From assembly GCA_910579225.1 (NCBI GenBank), contig CAJTTI010000032.1:1-33413 (forward strand): DNA of 33,413 nt. Direction: 5' to 3'. Source of the stretch: an uncultured Lachnospiraceae bacterium (GTDB lineage: Bacteria > Bacillota > Clostridia > Lachnospirales > Lachnospiraceae). The position numbers and the translations under genes were made by a program. Below the pieces are notes generated by a model. The model was not told the origin of the DNA, did no database searches, and was given only the letters and a program-made list of their open reading frames with translations. Below, piece after piece: positions 1-8,915 of this stretch (the first letter of the stretch is position 1; every line of letters begins with the position of its first letter).

Positions 1-204
1 AAGGATATGGGAAATATGCTGGAATATATGGATATGCTGAACGATCTGGATACAGACGGGGTGGAACCTATGCCTCATGTATTTCCGGTCAGCAATGTAT
101 TTCGGGAAGATGTGGTTGTGAACGAGGATATGAGAGAACAGATTCTGGCCAATGCACCGGCAGAGAAAGACGGCGCATTTAAAGTGCCAAAGACGGTAGA
201 ATAG
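1..204 (+). CDS. gatC: Asp-tRNA(Asn)/Glu-tRNA(Gln) amidotransferase subunit C, 5'-truncated by the window edge
   Basis: This is the C-terminal part of GatC, the small subunit that wraps around GatA and stabilises the GatCAB amidotransferase. The enzyme converts misacylated Asp-tRNA(Asn) and Glu-tRNA(Gln) to the amide forms. About 67 residues are visible against a usual length near 95, and the frame is open to base 1, so the true start lies upstream; the Met codon at 7 is internal. The segment LNDLDTDGVEPMPHV followed by a conserved-looking 'FREDVV' is typical of the family, as is the ending with 'FKVPKTVE'. It is followed 9 bp later by gatA, with an AGGAGG-type ribosome site between them, in the standard gatC-gatA-gatB order. 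Confidence 0.93.
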   Translation, partial: KDMGNMLEYMDMLNDLDTDGVEPMPHVFPVSNVFREDVVVNEDMREQILANAPAEKDGAFKVPKTVE

Positions 205-213
205 GAGGGCGTT

Positions 214-1695
214 ATGAAAGAGCTGATGAGTTTGACTGCCCTGGAACTGGGAGAAAAGATACAGGGCGGAGAAGTCACGGCCGTGGAAGCGGCAGAGGCG
301 GCCCTGTCACAGATTCACAGACTGGAGCCGGTATACCACTGTTATGTGACGGTGGATGAAGAAAGAGTCCTTGGACGGGCGGAGGAAGTGGATCAGAGGA
401 TCCGGCGCAAAGAGTTGACTAGTCCGCTGGCCGGCGTGCCGGTGGCGGTAAAGGACAATCTATGCACGGAAGGGCTTTTGACTACCTGCAGTTCAAAAAT
501 ATTGTATAATTTTAAACCCGCCTATACGGCGGAGGCAGTGAAGAATCTGGAAAATATCGGTGCAGTGGTCATCGGTAAAACAAATATGGATGAATTTGCA
601 ATGGGAAGCACCACGGAGACATCATTCTTCGGCCCTACGAAGAATCCGTGGAATCAGGAACATGTACCCGGCGGTTCCTCCGGGGGAAGCTGCGCCGCGG
701 TGGCGGCAGAGGAATGCAGCTGCGCCCTTGGATCGGACACCGGCGGCTCTATCCGGCAGCCCAGCTCTTTCTGCGGAGTGACAGGCATAAAACCCACATA
801 CGGGACCGTATCCCGTTTCGGGTTGATTGCTTATGGTTCGTCTCTGGATCAGATTGGACCAGTGGCGAAGGACGTGTCGGACTGTGCGGCGCTTCTGGAG
901 GTTATTGCTTCTTATGATCCGAAGGACAGTACTTCTGTGCAGCGCAGAGACTGTGATTTTACAGATGCACTCCGGGAGGATGTCAGGGGACTTCGGATTG
1001 GTATCCCGAAGGACTATTTTGGGGAAGGATTAAACCAGGAGGTCCGGGAACGTATTCTGGGAGCGGCGAAAGTATTGGAAGAAAAGGGTGCGGTTCTGAA
1101 AGAATTCGATTTAAGTCTGGTGGAGTACGCCATACCGGCTTATTATATTATTGCATCTGCTGAGGCGAGCTCCAACCTGGCTCGGTTTGACGGCGTCAAA
1201 TACGGTTATCGTACAGAAGCCGGTGAAGGGCTCCATGACATGTATAAGCGATCCCGAAGCGAAGGCTTCGGTACAGAAGTCAAACGCAGGATTATGCTGG
1301 GATCTTTTGTCCTGAGTTCCGGTTATTATGATGCCTACTATCTGAAAGCATTGAAGACCAAGGCATTGATTCGCCGGGCATTTGACCGGGCTTTTGAAGA
1401 ATGCGACGTGATTCTGGCCCCTGCCGCCCCCGACACGGCGCCGAGGCTGGGAGAGTCCCTGCGGGATCCCATACAGATGTATCTTGGGGATATCTATACC
1501 ATTGCTGTTAATCTGGCCGGTCTGCCGGGAATTACCGTGCCCTGCGGCAGGGACAGTCGGGGACTTCCTATTGGCATGCAATTGATTGGAGACTGTTTTC
1601 AGGAGAAGAAGATTCTTCGGGCAGCCTATACGTTTGAACGGACCAGGACCTATGAACATTGTCCGGCAGCACAGGAAGGAGAGGGAAGAGGATGA
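214..1695 (+). CDS. gatA: Asp-tRNA(Asn)/Glu-tRNA(Gln) amidotransferase subunit A
   Basis: GatA is the glutaminase subunit, which frees ammonia from glutamine and channels it to GatB. The 493-aa protein has the amidase signature. The Ser-cisSer-Lys triad is visible as K80 (in VAVKDNL), S155 (in GGSSGGS) and S179 (in SDTGGSIRQP). These positions are one off the residues known for the staphylococcal enzyme (K79, S154, S178), so the length and register are normal. The ATG follows the ribosome site AGGAGGGCG. The stop codon overlaps the gatB start as ATGA, which implies translational coupling. Nothing is missing and the enzyme is expected to be functional. Confidence 0.97.
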   Translation: MKELMSLTALELGEKIQGGEVTAVEAAEAALSQIHRLEPVYHCYVTVDEERVLGRAEEVDQRIRRKELTSPLAGVPVAVKDNLCTEGLLTTCSSKILYNFKPAYTAEAVKNLENIGAVVIGKTNMDEFAMGSTTETSFFGPTKNPWNQEHVPGGSSGGSCAAVAAEECSCALGSDTGGSIRQPSSFCGVTGIKPTYGTVSRFGLIAYGSSLDQIGPVAKDVSDCAALLEVIASYDPKDSTSVQRRDCDFTDALREDVRGLRIGIPKDYFGEGLNQEVRERILGAAKVLEEKGAVLKEFDLSLVEYAIPAYYIIASAEASSNLARFDGVKYGYRTEAGEGLHDMYKRSRSEGFGTEVKRRIMLGSFVLSSGYYDAYYLKALKTKALIRRAFDRAFEECDVILAPAAPDTAPRLGESLRDPIQMYLGDIYTIAVNLAGLPGITVPCGRDSRGLPIGMQLIGDCFQEKKILRAAYTFERTRTYEHCPAAQEGEGRG

Positions 1696-3119
1696 GACAG
1701 TATGAGACTGTGATCGGATTGGAAGTCCATGTGGAACTTGCGACGAAGACAAAGATCTTCTGCGCCTGCAGTACAGAGTTCGGCGGCGCGCCTAATACCC
1801 ATACCTGCCCGGTATGCACCGGTATGCCGGGGGCTCTGCCGGTATTGAACCGAAAGGTGGTGGAATATGCAGCGGCAGTTGGGCTTGCTACTAATTGCGT
1901 GATTAACCGGCGCTGCAGGTTTGACCGGAAAAATTATTTCTACCCGGATAATCCTCAGAACTATCAGATCTCTCAGCTTTATGAGCCGATTTGCAGGGAC
2001 GGGTACGTGGAGATCGATACTTCTGCCGGTCCGAAGAAGATCGGAATCCATGAGATCCATATGGAAGAGGATGCGGGTAAATTGATTCACGATGAGTGGG
2101 AAGATTGTTCGCTGATAGATTTTAACAGGAGCGGGGTGCCGCTGATCGAGATTGTATCGGAGCCGGATATGAGAAATGCTCAGGAAGTGATTGCCTACCT
2201 GGATAAGCTTCGTCTGATTATCCGGTATCTGGGGGCTTCTGACTGCAAGCTGCAGGAAGGCTCCATGCGGGCAGACGTGAATCTGTCAGTGCGGGAACTG
2301 GGATCTGAAAAGTTGGGAACACGTACAGAGATGAAGAACCTGAACTCTTTTAAAGCTATTGCAAGGGCCATTGAGGGAGAAAGAGAACGGCAGATTGAAC
2401 GGATCGAGATGGGACGGCCGGTGATTCAGGAAACCCGCAGATGGGATGATAATAAGGAATCATCTCATGCCATGCGTTCTAAGGAGGACGCACAGGATTA
2501 CCGGTATTTTCCGGAGCCGGATCTGGTTCCGATTGTGATCAGCGATGAGTGGCTGGCCTCCATCAGGGAAAAGCAGCCGGAACTCCGGACAGAGAAACTA
2601 CTCCGGTATAAGAAGGAATTTGATATTCCGGAATATGATGCACAGATTATTACGTCCGCAAAGAAGATGGCGGATATCTTTGAAGAAACAACTGCCATCT
2701 GCAGAAAGCCGAAGAAAGTGTCCAACTGGCTTATGGGGGAGACTATGCGGTTGATGAAAGAACATGGGGTGGAGGCCGAAGAACTGGCATTTTCACCGGG
2801 AAACCTGGCAAAGCTGATTGAACTGACTGACGGAGGAACGATCAACAGTTCTGTAGCCAAGGAAGTTTTTGAGAAAATATTTCTGGATGATACAGATCCG
2901 GTGCAGTATGTGAAGGAGCAGGGTCTTCAGACGGTCAGTGACGAAGGGGCGCTCCGGGCGGCAGTCGAGAAAGTGATCGCACAAAATCCGCAGTCTGTGT
3001 CCGATTACCAAAATGGCAAAGAGAAAGCGTTGGGCTTTCTGGTTGGGCAGACCATGAAAATTATGAAGGGGAAAGCAAATCCGGGACTGGTGAATCGGAT
3101 GCTGAAGGAGCTGCTTTGA
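1692..3119 (+). CDS. gatB: Asp-tRNA(Asn)/Glu-tRNA(Gln) amidotransferase subunit B
   Basis: GatB binds the misacylated tRNA, phosphorylates the side-chain carboxylate and transfers the amide. I chose the ATG at 1692 over the upstream in-frame codon at 1659. It gives the family's characteristic N-terminus (MRQYETVIGLEVHVEL), overlaps the gatA stop as ATGA, and sits behind a purine-rich ribosome site (GGAGAGGGAAGAGG). The resulting 475 aa is the normal GatB length. The zinc-site cysteines appear as FCACS and CPVCTGMPG within the first 60 residues. The C-terminal YqeY-like tRNA-binding tail is present and ends in VNRMLKELL. It is the last gene of gatCAB, with a terminator about 80 bp downstream. 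Confidence 0.97.
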   Translation: MRQYETVIGLEVHVELATKTKIFCACSTEFGGAPNTHTCPVCTGMPGALPVLNRKVVEYAAAVGLATNCVINRRCRFDRKNYFYPDNPQNYQISQLYEPICRDGYVEIDTSAGPKKIGIHEIHMEEDAGKLIHDEWEDCSLIDFNRSGVPLIEIVSEPDMRNAQEVIAYLDKLRLIIRYLGASDCKLQEGSMRADVNLSVRELGSEKLGTRTEMKNLNSFKAIARAIEGERERQIERIEMGRPVIQETRRWDDNKESSHAMRSKEDAQDYRYFPEPDLVPIVISDEWLASIREKQPELRTEKLLRYKKEFDIPEYDAQIITSAKKMADIFEETTAICRKPKKVSNWLMGETMRLMKEHGVEAEELAFSPGNLAKLIELTDGGTINSSVAKEVFEKIFLDDTDPVQYVKEQGLQTVSDEGALRAAVEKVIAQNPQSVSDYQNGKEKALGFLVGQTMKIMKGKANPGLVNRMLKELL

Positions 3120-3199
3120 TCCAGGCAGCGCAGAGCTTTCAAGAGTATCGTTCCATACCGGACGGAGCGCAGACAGAAAAACTGCAGTGACAGTATCGC

Positions 3200-3233
3200 A
3201 ACCGAAGGAATCCGACATCCTTCGGTTGTTTTT
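3200..3233 (+). terminator. Intrinsic terminator of gatCAB
   Basis: A perfect 10-bp inverted repeat, AACCGAAGGA (3200-3209) and TCCTTCGGTT (3218-3227), with an 8-nt loop, is followed by GTTTTT. Its position about 80 bp past the gatB stop and before an independently transcribed gene supports it as the operon end. Confidence 0.92.
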
Positions 3234-3295
3234 GCAGAGATAACCCGTTATACTGAAATCTGTGGATGAGATATGGGAAAGGAAGAGGGGTTTTA

Positions 3296-4720
3296 ATGAA
3301 GGAACAGAATCATGATAAGAAGAGCTTTCCTGTACTGCCGGCAGTGTTTGCCGGGCTTTTACTGGCAGTATCAGCAGTTTATGCCGGAGGTTTTCTCTAT
3401 TATCAGAGTCATTTCCTGCCTGGTACACAGATTGACGGGATAGATGTGTCTGGTATGACTACAGAAGAACTTGGGGAACAGATCAGGGATTATCTTCTGT
3501 GTATTGCAGAGAGGAAGGCAGACGGCTCCGTACTGGAAGAGGATATTCAAGGCAAGGAGATTGGACTGGGTTATGTATCAGAGGAACCGATTCGGGAGAT
3601 TCTCAGGGAACAGAACCGGTATCAATGGTTTTTGCCTCAGACGGAAAATCACCGGACGGAAGGCCTGATTGCCTGGGATGAGGAGAAGATGGAAAGGAAG
3701 ATCGACGGATTGCAGGGATTTACGGAAGGTTTTGCCACAGCTCCTACGGATGCATACATATCGGAATATATGCCGGAAGAAGGCTTCACGATTGTTCCGG
3801 AGACTCAGGGGAACGAGCTGGACAGAGACAGAACTGGGGAGGCAGTCAGAGAAGCGGTGGCAGCCCTGGCTCAGCGGCTGGATCTGGAAGAAGCGGGTTG
3901 CTACCGTACTCCTTCTGTGACCTCGGAAGATGAGAACTTACAGCAGATATTAAAACAACTTCTACAGTATACAGATTTTCAGATTACATATACATTCGGA
4001 GAACATACAGAGGTGCTGGATGGAGAGACCGTCAGCAGCTGGCTTTCGACGGATGGTACGGAGGTGAAGCTGGATGAAAGCCAGGTGGAAGCTTTTGTGG
4101 TGTCTCTTCGAAAACGTTATGACTCAATCTTTCGCCCTCGTACTTTTATGACCAGCTATGGAAAAGAGGTTACCATCAAAGAGGGAGACTATGGCTGGTG
4201 GATGAATTATACCAGGGAGATTCAGGAACTGTCGGAGATGATCCGGAGAGGAGAGAGCGGAGAACGAACACCTGTTTACTATCAGACAGCAGCCCGGTAC
4301 GGAAAACCGGACTACGGAGATACGTATGTGGAGATCAACCTGACTGCTCAGCACCTTTTCCTGTACAAAGACGGTAATCTGATTCTGGAGTCTGATTTTG
4401 TGTCCGGCAGTTCTGTCCGGGGGGACGATACGCCTCCGGGGGTATACGGGATCACATATAAACAGAGAAATGCCACACTGGTAAATGAGGATTATGAGAC
4501 ACCAGTTTCTTATTGGATGCCTTTTAACCGGAATATTGGCCTGCATGATGCGGGCTGGCGGAGAACTTTTGGAGGTACAATCTATAAGACCAATGGTTCT
4601 CACGGCTGCGTCAACCTGCCTCCTTCTGCTGCCAGAGAAATATATGAAAATGTTCAGAAAGGGACGGCGGTGATCTGTTATCAGCTGCCTGGGACAGAAG
4701 CCGCCGTGATGGAGAAGTGA
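3296..4720 (+). CDS. Membrane-anchored L,D-transpeptidase (YkuD domain) with PG-binding region
   Basis: This is a predicted cell-wall crosslinking enzyme acting outside the membrane, probably forming 3-3 peptide bridges. The ATG at 3296 is preferred over an upstream in-frame ATG (3266) because GGAAGAGGGG lies just before it; it gives 474 aa. A single hydrophobic anchor spans roughly residues 11-33 (LPAVFAGLLLAVSAVYAGG). The middle part, including GTQIDGIDVSGMTTEEL, resembles the PG_binding_4 domain that precedes YkuD in many clostridial proteins. The C-terminal YkuD domain begins near VEINLTAQHLFLYKDG and carries the active-site motif SHGCVNLPP, with H436 and catalytic C438. Domain order and length are typical. 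It appears monocistronic; a possible -10 (TATACT, near 3250) lies after the gatB terminator. Confidence 0.93.
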   Translation: MKEQNHDKKSFPVLPAVFAGLLLAVSAVYAGGFLYYQSHFLPGTQIDGIDVSGMTTEELGEQIRDYLLCIAERKADGSVLEEDIQGKEIGLGYVSEEPIREILREQNRYQWFLPQTENHRTEGLIAWDEEKMERKIDGLQGFTEGFATAPTDAYISEYMPEEGFTIVPETQGNELDRDRTGEAVREAVAALAQRLDLEEAGCYRTPSVTSEDENLQQILKQLLQYTDFQITYTFGEHTEVLDGETVSSWLSTDGTEVKLDESQVEAFVVSLRKRYDSIFRPRTFMTSYGKEVTIKEGDYGWWMNYTREIQELSEMIRRGESGERTPVYYQTAARYGKPDYGDTYVEINLTAQHLFLYKDGNLILESDFVSGSSVRGDDTPPGVYGITYKQRNATLVNEDYETPVSYWMPFNRNIGLHDAGWRRTFGGTIYKTNGSHGCVNLPPSAAREIYENVQKGTAVICYQLPGTEAAVMEK

Positions 4721-4790
4721 GCGGGTGGACGATAACCAGAAAGTGCTCTTTTTCTAAAAAAAATATAAAATGATGGAAAAAAAAGAAAAG

Positions 4791-4804
4791 TTATGTTAAC
4801 ATAA
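4791..4804. promoter_or_regulatory. Perfect 14-bp palindrome upstream of citrate synthase (candidate operator)
   Basis: TTATGTTAACATAA is a perfect dyad located 34 bp before the citrate synthase ATG. It overlaps a plausible -10 (CATAAT, 4800-4805), a position suited to repression. The TTAT/ATAA half-sites recall the ATAA-N7-TTAT boxes of CcpC, which controls TCA-branch genes in Bacillus, but the spacing differs, so the regulator is not assigned. Confidence 0.45.
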
Positions 4805-4837
4805 TAACCATACGAAAAAGAGATAAGGGGGAAATGA

Positions 4838-6181
4838 ATGGGTTATTACGAAAAATGGAGTGAATTTACGGAGAAATATCAGAAGTTGTGTCGTGAAAAC
4901 GACACGATTTCTGATGAGCTGTTCAAGGAATTCGGCGTAAACAGAGGTTTAAGGGATATCAATGGTAATGGTGTACTGACCGGCCTTACCAATATATCCA
5001 AGATTGAATCTTCCAGAATGGAGGATGGTAAAAAGATTCCATGTGACGGTGAACTATGGTACAGAGGTTATAATGTGATTGATCTGGTCCGCAGCATTCC
5101 AAAAGATGCATTCGGGTTCGAGAAAACAGCATATCTTCTTCTGTTTGGCGAGCTTCCTTCTAAGGAAGAGGAAGCAGAGTTTCGGGATCTGGTGGCGGCC
5201 GGAAGAGAGCTGCCGACGAATTTTACCAGAGACGTGATTATGAAGGCGGCTAATAAGGACATTATGAACTCCATGACCAGAAGTATCCTGACACTGGCTT
5301 CTTATGATGAGCAGATGGCGTCTAATGAGGTGGGGAATGTGATTCGTCAGTGCCTGAATCTGATCAGTGTATTTCCTATGCTGGCAGTCTATGGATATCA
5401 TGCATACAACCATTATGAGCGGGATGAGAGCATGTATATTCACAGGCCCAATCCAGAGCTCTCCACGGCGGAAAATCTTCTTATGATGCTGAGACCGGAT
5501 AAGAACTATACATTTCTGGAGGCAAAGGTGCTGGATGTGGCGCTGATGCTCCATATGGAACATGGAGGAGGAAATAACTCCACCTTTACAACCAGGGTGG
5601 TCAGTTCTTCCGGTTCTGATACGTATTCTGCCATTTCGGCAGCCATGTCTTCTCTGAAGGGACCGAAGCACGGCGGAGCGAATATCAAAGTTATGGAGAT
5701 GATGAGCGATATCAGGGAACATGTACGAGATTATTCGGACAAGGAAGAAATAGCAGCTTACCTGGGGAAACTTCTGGACGGGGAAGCTTTTGACGGGAAA
5801 GGCCTGATCTATGGGATGGGACATGCAGTGTATTCTCTTTCTGATCCCCGTGAGCGGGTGTTCAAAGAGTTCGTGGAGCAGCTGTCTGTGGAAAAACACC
5901 GGGAAGAAGATATGGAACTGTATAACAACATTGAGACGATTGCCCCGGAGCTGATTGCGAAAAAACGGAAGATTTATAAGGGTGTCAGTCCCAATGTGGA
6001 TTTTTACAGCGGGTTTGTATATGAGATGCTTGGGATACCTGTGGAACTGTATACACCGATCTTTGCCATTGCCAGGATCGTCGGATGGAGTGCTCACCGG
6101 ATTGAAGAGATCATCGGCATGAGCAAGATCATCCGTCCTTCTTATAAGAGTGTGATGAAAGAACGGAAACTGGAATGGTAA
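4838..6181 (+). CDS. Citrate synthase
   Basis: This enzyme condenses acetyl-CoA with oxaloacetate to give citrate, the first step toward 2-oxoglutarate and glutamate. It has 447 aa, the longer form common in Clostridia. Conserved active-site blocks are GPKHGGAN, MGHAVYSLSDPR and NVDFYSGFVYEMLGIP, which carry the two histidines and the aspartate expected for the family. The start is set by AAGGGGG about 7 bp upstream. The gene stands alone: no aconitase or isocitrate dehydrogenase is adjacent, and it ends in its own terminator. The upstream gap is very A-rich and contains a palindrome that may be an operator. A 2-methylcitrate synthase role cannot be excluded, but no prp genes are near. Confidence 0.94.
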   Translation: MGYYEKWSEFTEKYQKLCRENDTISDELFKEFGVNRGLRDINGNGVLTGLTNISKIESSRMEDGKKIPCDGELWYRGYNVIDLVRSIPKDAFGFEKTAYLLLFGELPSKEEEAEFRDLVAAGRELPTNFTRDVIMKAANKDIMNSMTRSILTLASYDEQMASNEVGNVIRQCLNLISVFPMLAVYGYHAYNHYERDESMYIHRPNPELSTAENLLMMLRPDKNYTFLEAKVLDVALMLHMEHGGGNNSTFTTRVVSSSGSDTYSAISAAMSSLKGPKHGGANIKVMEMMSDIREHVRDYSDKEEIAAYLGKLLDGEAFDGKGLIYGMGHAVYSLSDPRERVFKEFVEQLSVEKHREEDMELYNNIETIAPELIAKKRKIYKGVSPNVDFYSGFVYEMLGIPVELYTPIFAIARIVGWSAHRIEEIIGMSKIIRPSYKSVMKERKLEW

Positions 6182-6191
6182 TATAAATGAG

Positions 6192-6265
6192 AGCTGCTGC
6201 AAAATGTATCCCTGCCTGTACACTGAGCACACAGGCGGGATCACATTTTGCGGCAGCCCTTTTTT
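6192..6265 (+). terminator. Terminator of citrate synthase, between convergent genes
   Basis: A long hairpin pairs GCTGCTGCAAAATG (6193-6206) with CATTTTGCGGCAGC (6244-6257). Inner pairing CCCTGCCTGT/ACAGGCGGG has one bulge. The T tract is 6260-6265. It lies between convergent genes; the plus-strand T tract is the better one, but the stem could also serve the minus-strand gene. Confidence 0.88.
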
Positions 6266-6280
6266 CATTACAAGACAGAT

Positions 6281-7399
6281 TTATTCAAGTACAAGTTCTT
6301 CCCAGCGTGTATCGGATACAAGGGCAATATAAGTCTTGCCTGTATTCAGAACGATTTCGCTGCCGTCTGCGGCATAAAAACGAGTCGGATCCATATCGTG
6401 TCCCTTTGACCAGGTGACCGGGATGGCTTTTCCTCCGGTGATATAGTATCCGCTGAGGCCGCTCTTATCCAGAATGTTGAACTGCATATAGCCGTTGTTG
6501 TCATACTGGGTATGGGGAGCGCACTGGATCAGGACGTTGGTGAAAGCAAGCTGTTTGTTGCCGTTTGCCGGATCTGTATGCTTCATGCCATATTCCGAAT
6601 ACAGATATGTATTGCTTGCGGCGTCATAGTCCAGCTGCGATCCGTTGTGATCGAAGGGCAGGTCCACCAGTGTACAGTCGAAGGAATCAGACAGAGAAGA
6701 CAAGTCTGCCGGATTGGCCTCGCTTGCGAACTGCCAGTGAGCTCCGGGGTAATGCTCAGTATATTCAGTGGCAATCTTGGCGGATTCCATCTTGCTGGCG
6801 ATCTCACCAGTGGTGACATATTCAGTAAATTCACTTCTTTTTCCATTATTGATCCGGGCAAAGCCTCCGCTCAGATGATCTACCCACGGATTATTCAGAT
6901 AGGGCTTAATATAGAAGGGACCACCATCGTGAATAAGCACTGCATTGTATTCCGGAGCAATCATAAAGTTGGTGGGACGTACGCTTCGGATGCTGCCGAA
7001 CTGCGTGATCTTATCCCAGTCTTTTACAAGCGCCATAAAACGGGTGATCTCTCCATTAGCGGTACTGTTCATCATTTCGTAGACAATGTCTGCCTGGGTC
7101 AGTCCATAATGAAGCAAAGCTGTTTTCTCATTGTCTACCATGATTGCAACGGGTCTCTGGTTTCTGAGGGATTCGTCAATCCATTCGTTGGTGAGTTCGC
7201 TGCGGTACATTCCTTCGCGGGTTTCCTCCTCCACGACTTCCGGTGCTTCTTCCTCTTCTGGCTCTTCTTCAGAAGTTTCATCAGATTCAGAAATATCCGT
7301 GACAACAGGTGCGACATCATCATCTTTGCCGCCACATCCGGTCAACATCGTACAGGTCAGTACGGCAGATAAGAAAAGCAGTAAAGTTTTTTTCTTCAT
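6281..7399 (-). CDS. DUF3048 (YerB-like) lipoprotein
   Basis: This is a 372-aa exported lipoprotein of unknown function. The N-terminus is a lipoprotein signal: MKKK, a hydrophobic stretch, then the lipobox LTGC, so the mature protein would begin at about C22. An acidic, low-complexity linker rich in Glu and Ser covers roughly residues 37-62. The DUF3048 body follows, with the recognisable RPVAIMVDN, ADIVYEM, GEITRFMAL and GSIRSVRPTNF blocks, and then the C-terminal half found in YerB-type proteins. An AAGGA ribosome site precedes the ATG. It is transcribed divergently from the HtrA-type protease across a 151-bp shared promoter region, with TTTAAA-17-TATACT as its likely promoter. The activity of the family is not established; an envelope role is inferred from export and context. 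Confidence 0.9.
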   Translation of the reverse strand: MKKKTLLLFLSAVLTCTMLTGCGGKDDDVAPVVTDISESDETSEEEPEEEEAPEVVEEETREGMYRSELTNEWIDESLRNQRPVAIMVDNEKTALLHYGLTQADIVYEMMNSTANGEITRFMALVKDWDKITQFGSIRSVRPTNFMIAPEYNAVLIHDGGPFYIKPYLNNPWVDHLSGGFARINNGKRSEFTEYVTTGEIASKMESAKIATEYTEHYPGAHWQFASEANPADLSSLSDSFDCTLVDLPFDHNGSQLDYDAASNTYLYSEYGMKHTDPANGNKQLAFTNVLIQCAPHTQYDNNGYMQFNILDKSGLSGYYITGGKAIPVTWSKGHDMDPTRFYAADGSEIVLNTGKTYIALVSDTRWEELVLE

Positions 7400-7476
7400 T
7401 TAAAATAAATCCTTTCTTTCGTTTTTCTTTAAGACGTTCTCAGTATACACTACTTTCAGAGATTTTTAAAGATTTA

Positions 7477-7508
7477 ATCACAATTTTATCACAATTCCCT
7501 GCTATAGT
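7477..7508 (+). promoter_or_regulatory. htrA-like promoter with 11-bp-phased direct repeats (candidate response-regulator box)
   Basis: ATCACAATT occurs at 7477-7485 and again at 7488-7496, exactly 11 bp apart. Next comes an extended -10, TGC-TATAGT (7500-7508). The expected -35 place (about 7480-7485) has no good hexamer and is covered by the repeats. This arrangement is typical of promoters that need an OmpR-type activator bound to one face of the helix. Upstream, GATTT also repeats at 7461 and 7471. Confidence 0.6.
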
Positions 7509-7550
7509 AGATTTATCCAAGGAGGAGAGCCACAGAAAGGAGTAATAATT

Positions 7551-8900
7551 ATGTATGATGAAATCAACAATAATGCAGGATCAGGCAGTTACTATAATAC
7601 AAACGGCGGCTATGTTCACTATGATTCTTCAGAACATCTGAATCAACCGAAGAAAAAGAAAACAGGCGGATTCAAAAAGACGGTCGCAAAATGTCTGGTG
7701 CTGGCGCTGGTATTTGGAAGCGCATCCAGTATGGCGTTTATGGGAACCAACTATATTGGGAAACAGATGTTTGGAGACAAGGTAACAACAGAGAATGCCG
7801 GCAGCAGCAATACAGAGACTGTAACGCCTACAACGACAGTGGCAAACGCCGGTTCGGATGTTTATGATGTGTCAGATATTGTCCAGAACTGTATGCCGTC
7901 AGTAGTATCTATTACCAATGTAGGTACTATGGAATTCCGGACTTTTTTCGGAACTTACGAACAGGAAAGTCAGTCCAGTGGTTCGGGCATTATAATAGGA
8001 AGAAACGATTCAGAGATTGTCATTGTGACCAACAATCATGTGGTATCCGGAGCAAAGGAGATCAGTGTTTACTTCAATTCCGACGGGGAAGATGCAGACG
8101 AGGATAATGTGATCTCAGCAAAGGTAAAGGGAACGGATCCCGGTAAAGATCTGGCAGTCATTGCAGTTCAGGTAAAGGACATTCCGAAGGAGACTCTGGA
8201 CATGATTAAGATTGCAGCGATTGGTGATTCCAGTACCATGGAAGTGGGGGAACCGGTAGTTGCCATCGGCAATGCATATGGATATGGGCTTTCCGTGACT
8301 TCTGGTATTGTCAGTGCTCTGAACCGTGAAGTGAGTGTAACTTCCGATGGAAATACCATTACCAATCGTCTGATTCAGACAGATGCGGCGATTAATCCGG
8401 GCAACAGCGGAGGTGCGCTCCTGAACAGTAAAGGGGAGCTGATCGGTATCAATTCCGTAAAATTTATCTCGGAAGATGTGGAGGGCATGGGATATGCAAT
8501 TCCGATCAGTGATGTGGAATCCATCATTGGTGATTTGATGAATAAGGTAACCAGGGACAGGGTGAGAGAAGAGGACAAAGGTTATCTTGGGCTTAATGGT
8601 GTGGATGTGACTTCAGATGCTTCCCAAAGCTATGGGATGCCGGAGGGCGTCTATATTAACACGATTACAGAAGGAGGCGCAGCAGATCAGGCAGGAATCC
8701 AGAAGGGCGATATTCTTACAAAGCTGGACGGCACCCGCATTACGGGTTATCAGCAGCTGAGAGATACGCTTGGCTATTATTCTGCAGGAGAGACCATTTC
8801 CGTCACGATTCAGAGACTGGAAGATGCAGAATATGTGGAAAAGGTACTGGATATTACGCTTAGCAGCGGAGCTCAGATTGGAGTGGGCAATGAAGAATAA
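7551..8900 (+). CDS. HtrA/DegP-family serine protease with PDZ domain
   Basis: A membrane-tethered protease or chaperone that handles misfolded proteins outside the membrane. It has 449 aa. A cytoplasmic Asn/Tyr/Gly-rich head and a basic KKKKTGGFKK patch precede one transmembrane helix at about residues 46-66. A Thr/Ser-rich linker follows, then the trypsin-like domain with triad H163 (NNHVVS), D200 (GKDLAVI) and S286 (NPGNSGGAL). One PDZ domain lies at about 345-440 (GVYINTITEGGAADQAGIQKGDIL). Length and order match Gram-positive HtrA proteins. GAAAGGAG precedes the start. Direct repeats at the promoter suggest control by a two-component system, as CssRS controls htrA in Bacillus, but no such pair is in the window. 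Confidence 0.94.
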   Translation: MYDEINNNAGSGSYYNTNGGYVHYDSSEHLNQPKKKKTGGFKKTVAKCLVLALVFGSASSMAFMGTNYIGKQMFGDKVTTENAGSSNTETVTPTTTVANAGSDVYDVSDIVQNCMPSVVSITNVGTMEFRTFFGTYEQESQSSGSGIIIGRNDSEIVIVTNNHVVSGAKEISVYFNSDGEDADEDNVISAKVKGTDPGKDLAVIAVQVKDIPKETLDMIKIAAIGDSSTMEVGEPVVAIGNAYGYGLSVTSGIVSALNREVSVTSDGNTITNRLIQTDAAINPGNSGGALLNSKGELIGINSVKFISEDVEGMGYAIPISDVESIIGDLMNKVTRDRVREEDKGYLGLNGVDVTSDASQSYGMPEGVYINTITEGGAADQAGIQKGDILTKLDGTRITGYQQLRDTLGYYSAGETISVTIQRLEDAEYVEKVLDITLSSGAQIGVGNEE

Positions 8901-8915
8901 AGGATGAAGATTCGG

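Noticed and set aside
5054..6268. 404-codon minus-strand frame opposite citrate synthase
   Set aside because: Antisense shadow of a highly conserved enzyme gene, rich in His, Ile and Arg as such shadows often are, with no recognisable domain.
6512..7372. 286-codon plus-strand frame opposite the DUF3048 gene
   Set aside because: It is a shadow of a well-supported lipoprotein gene; the translated sequence shows no family features and there is no ribosome site.
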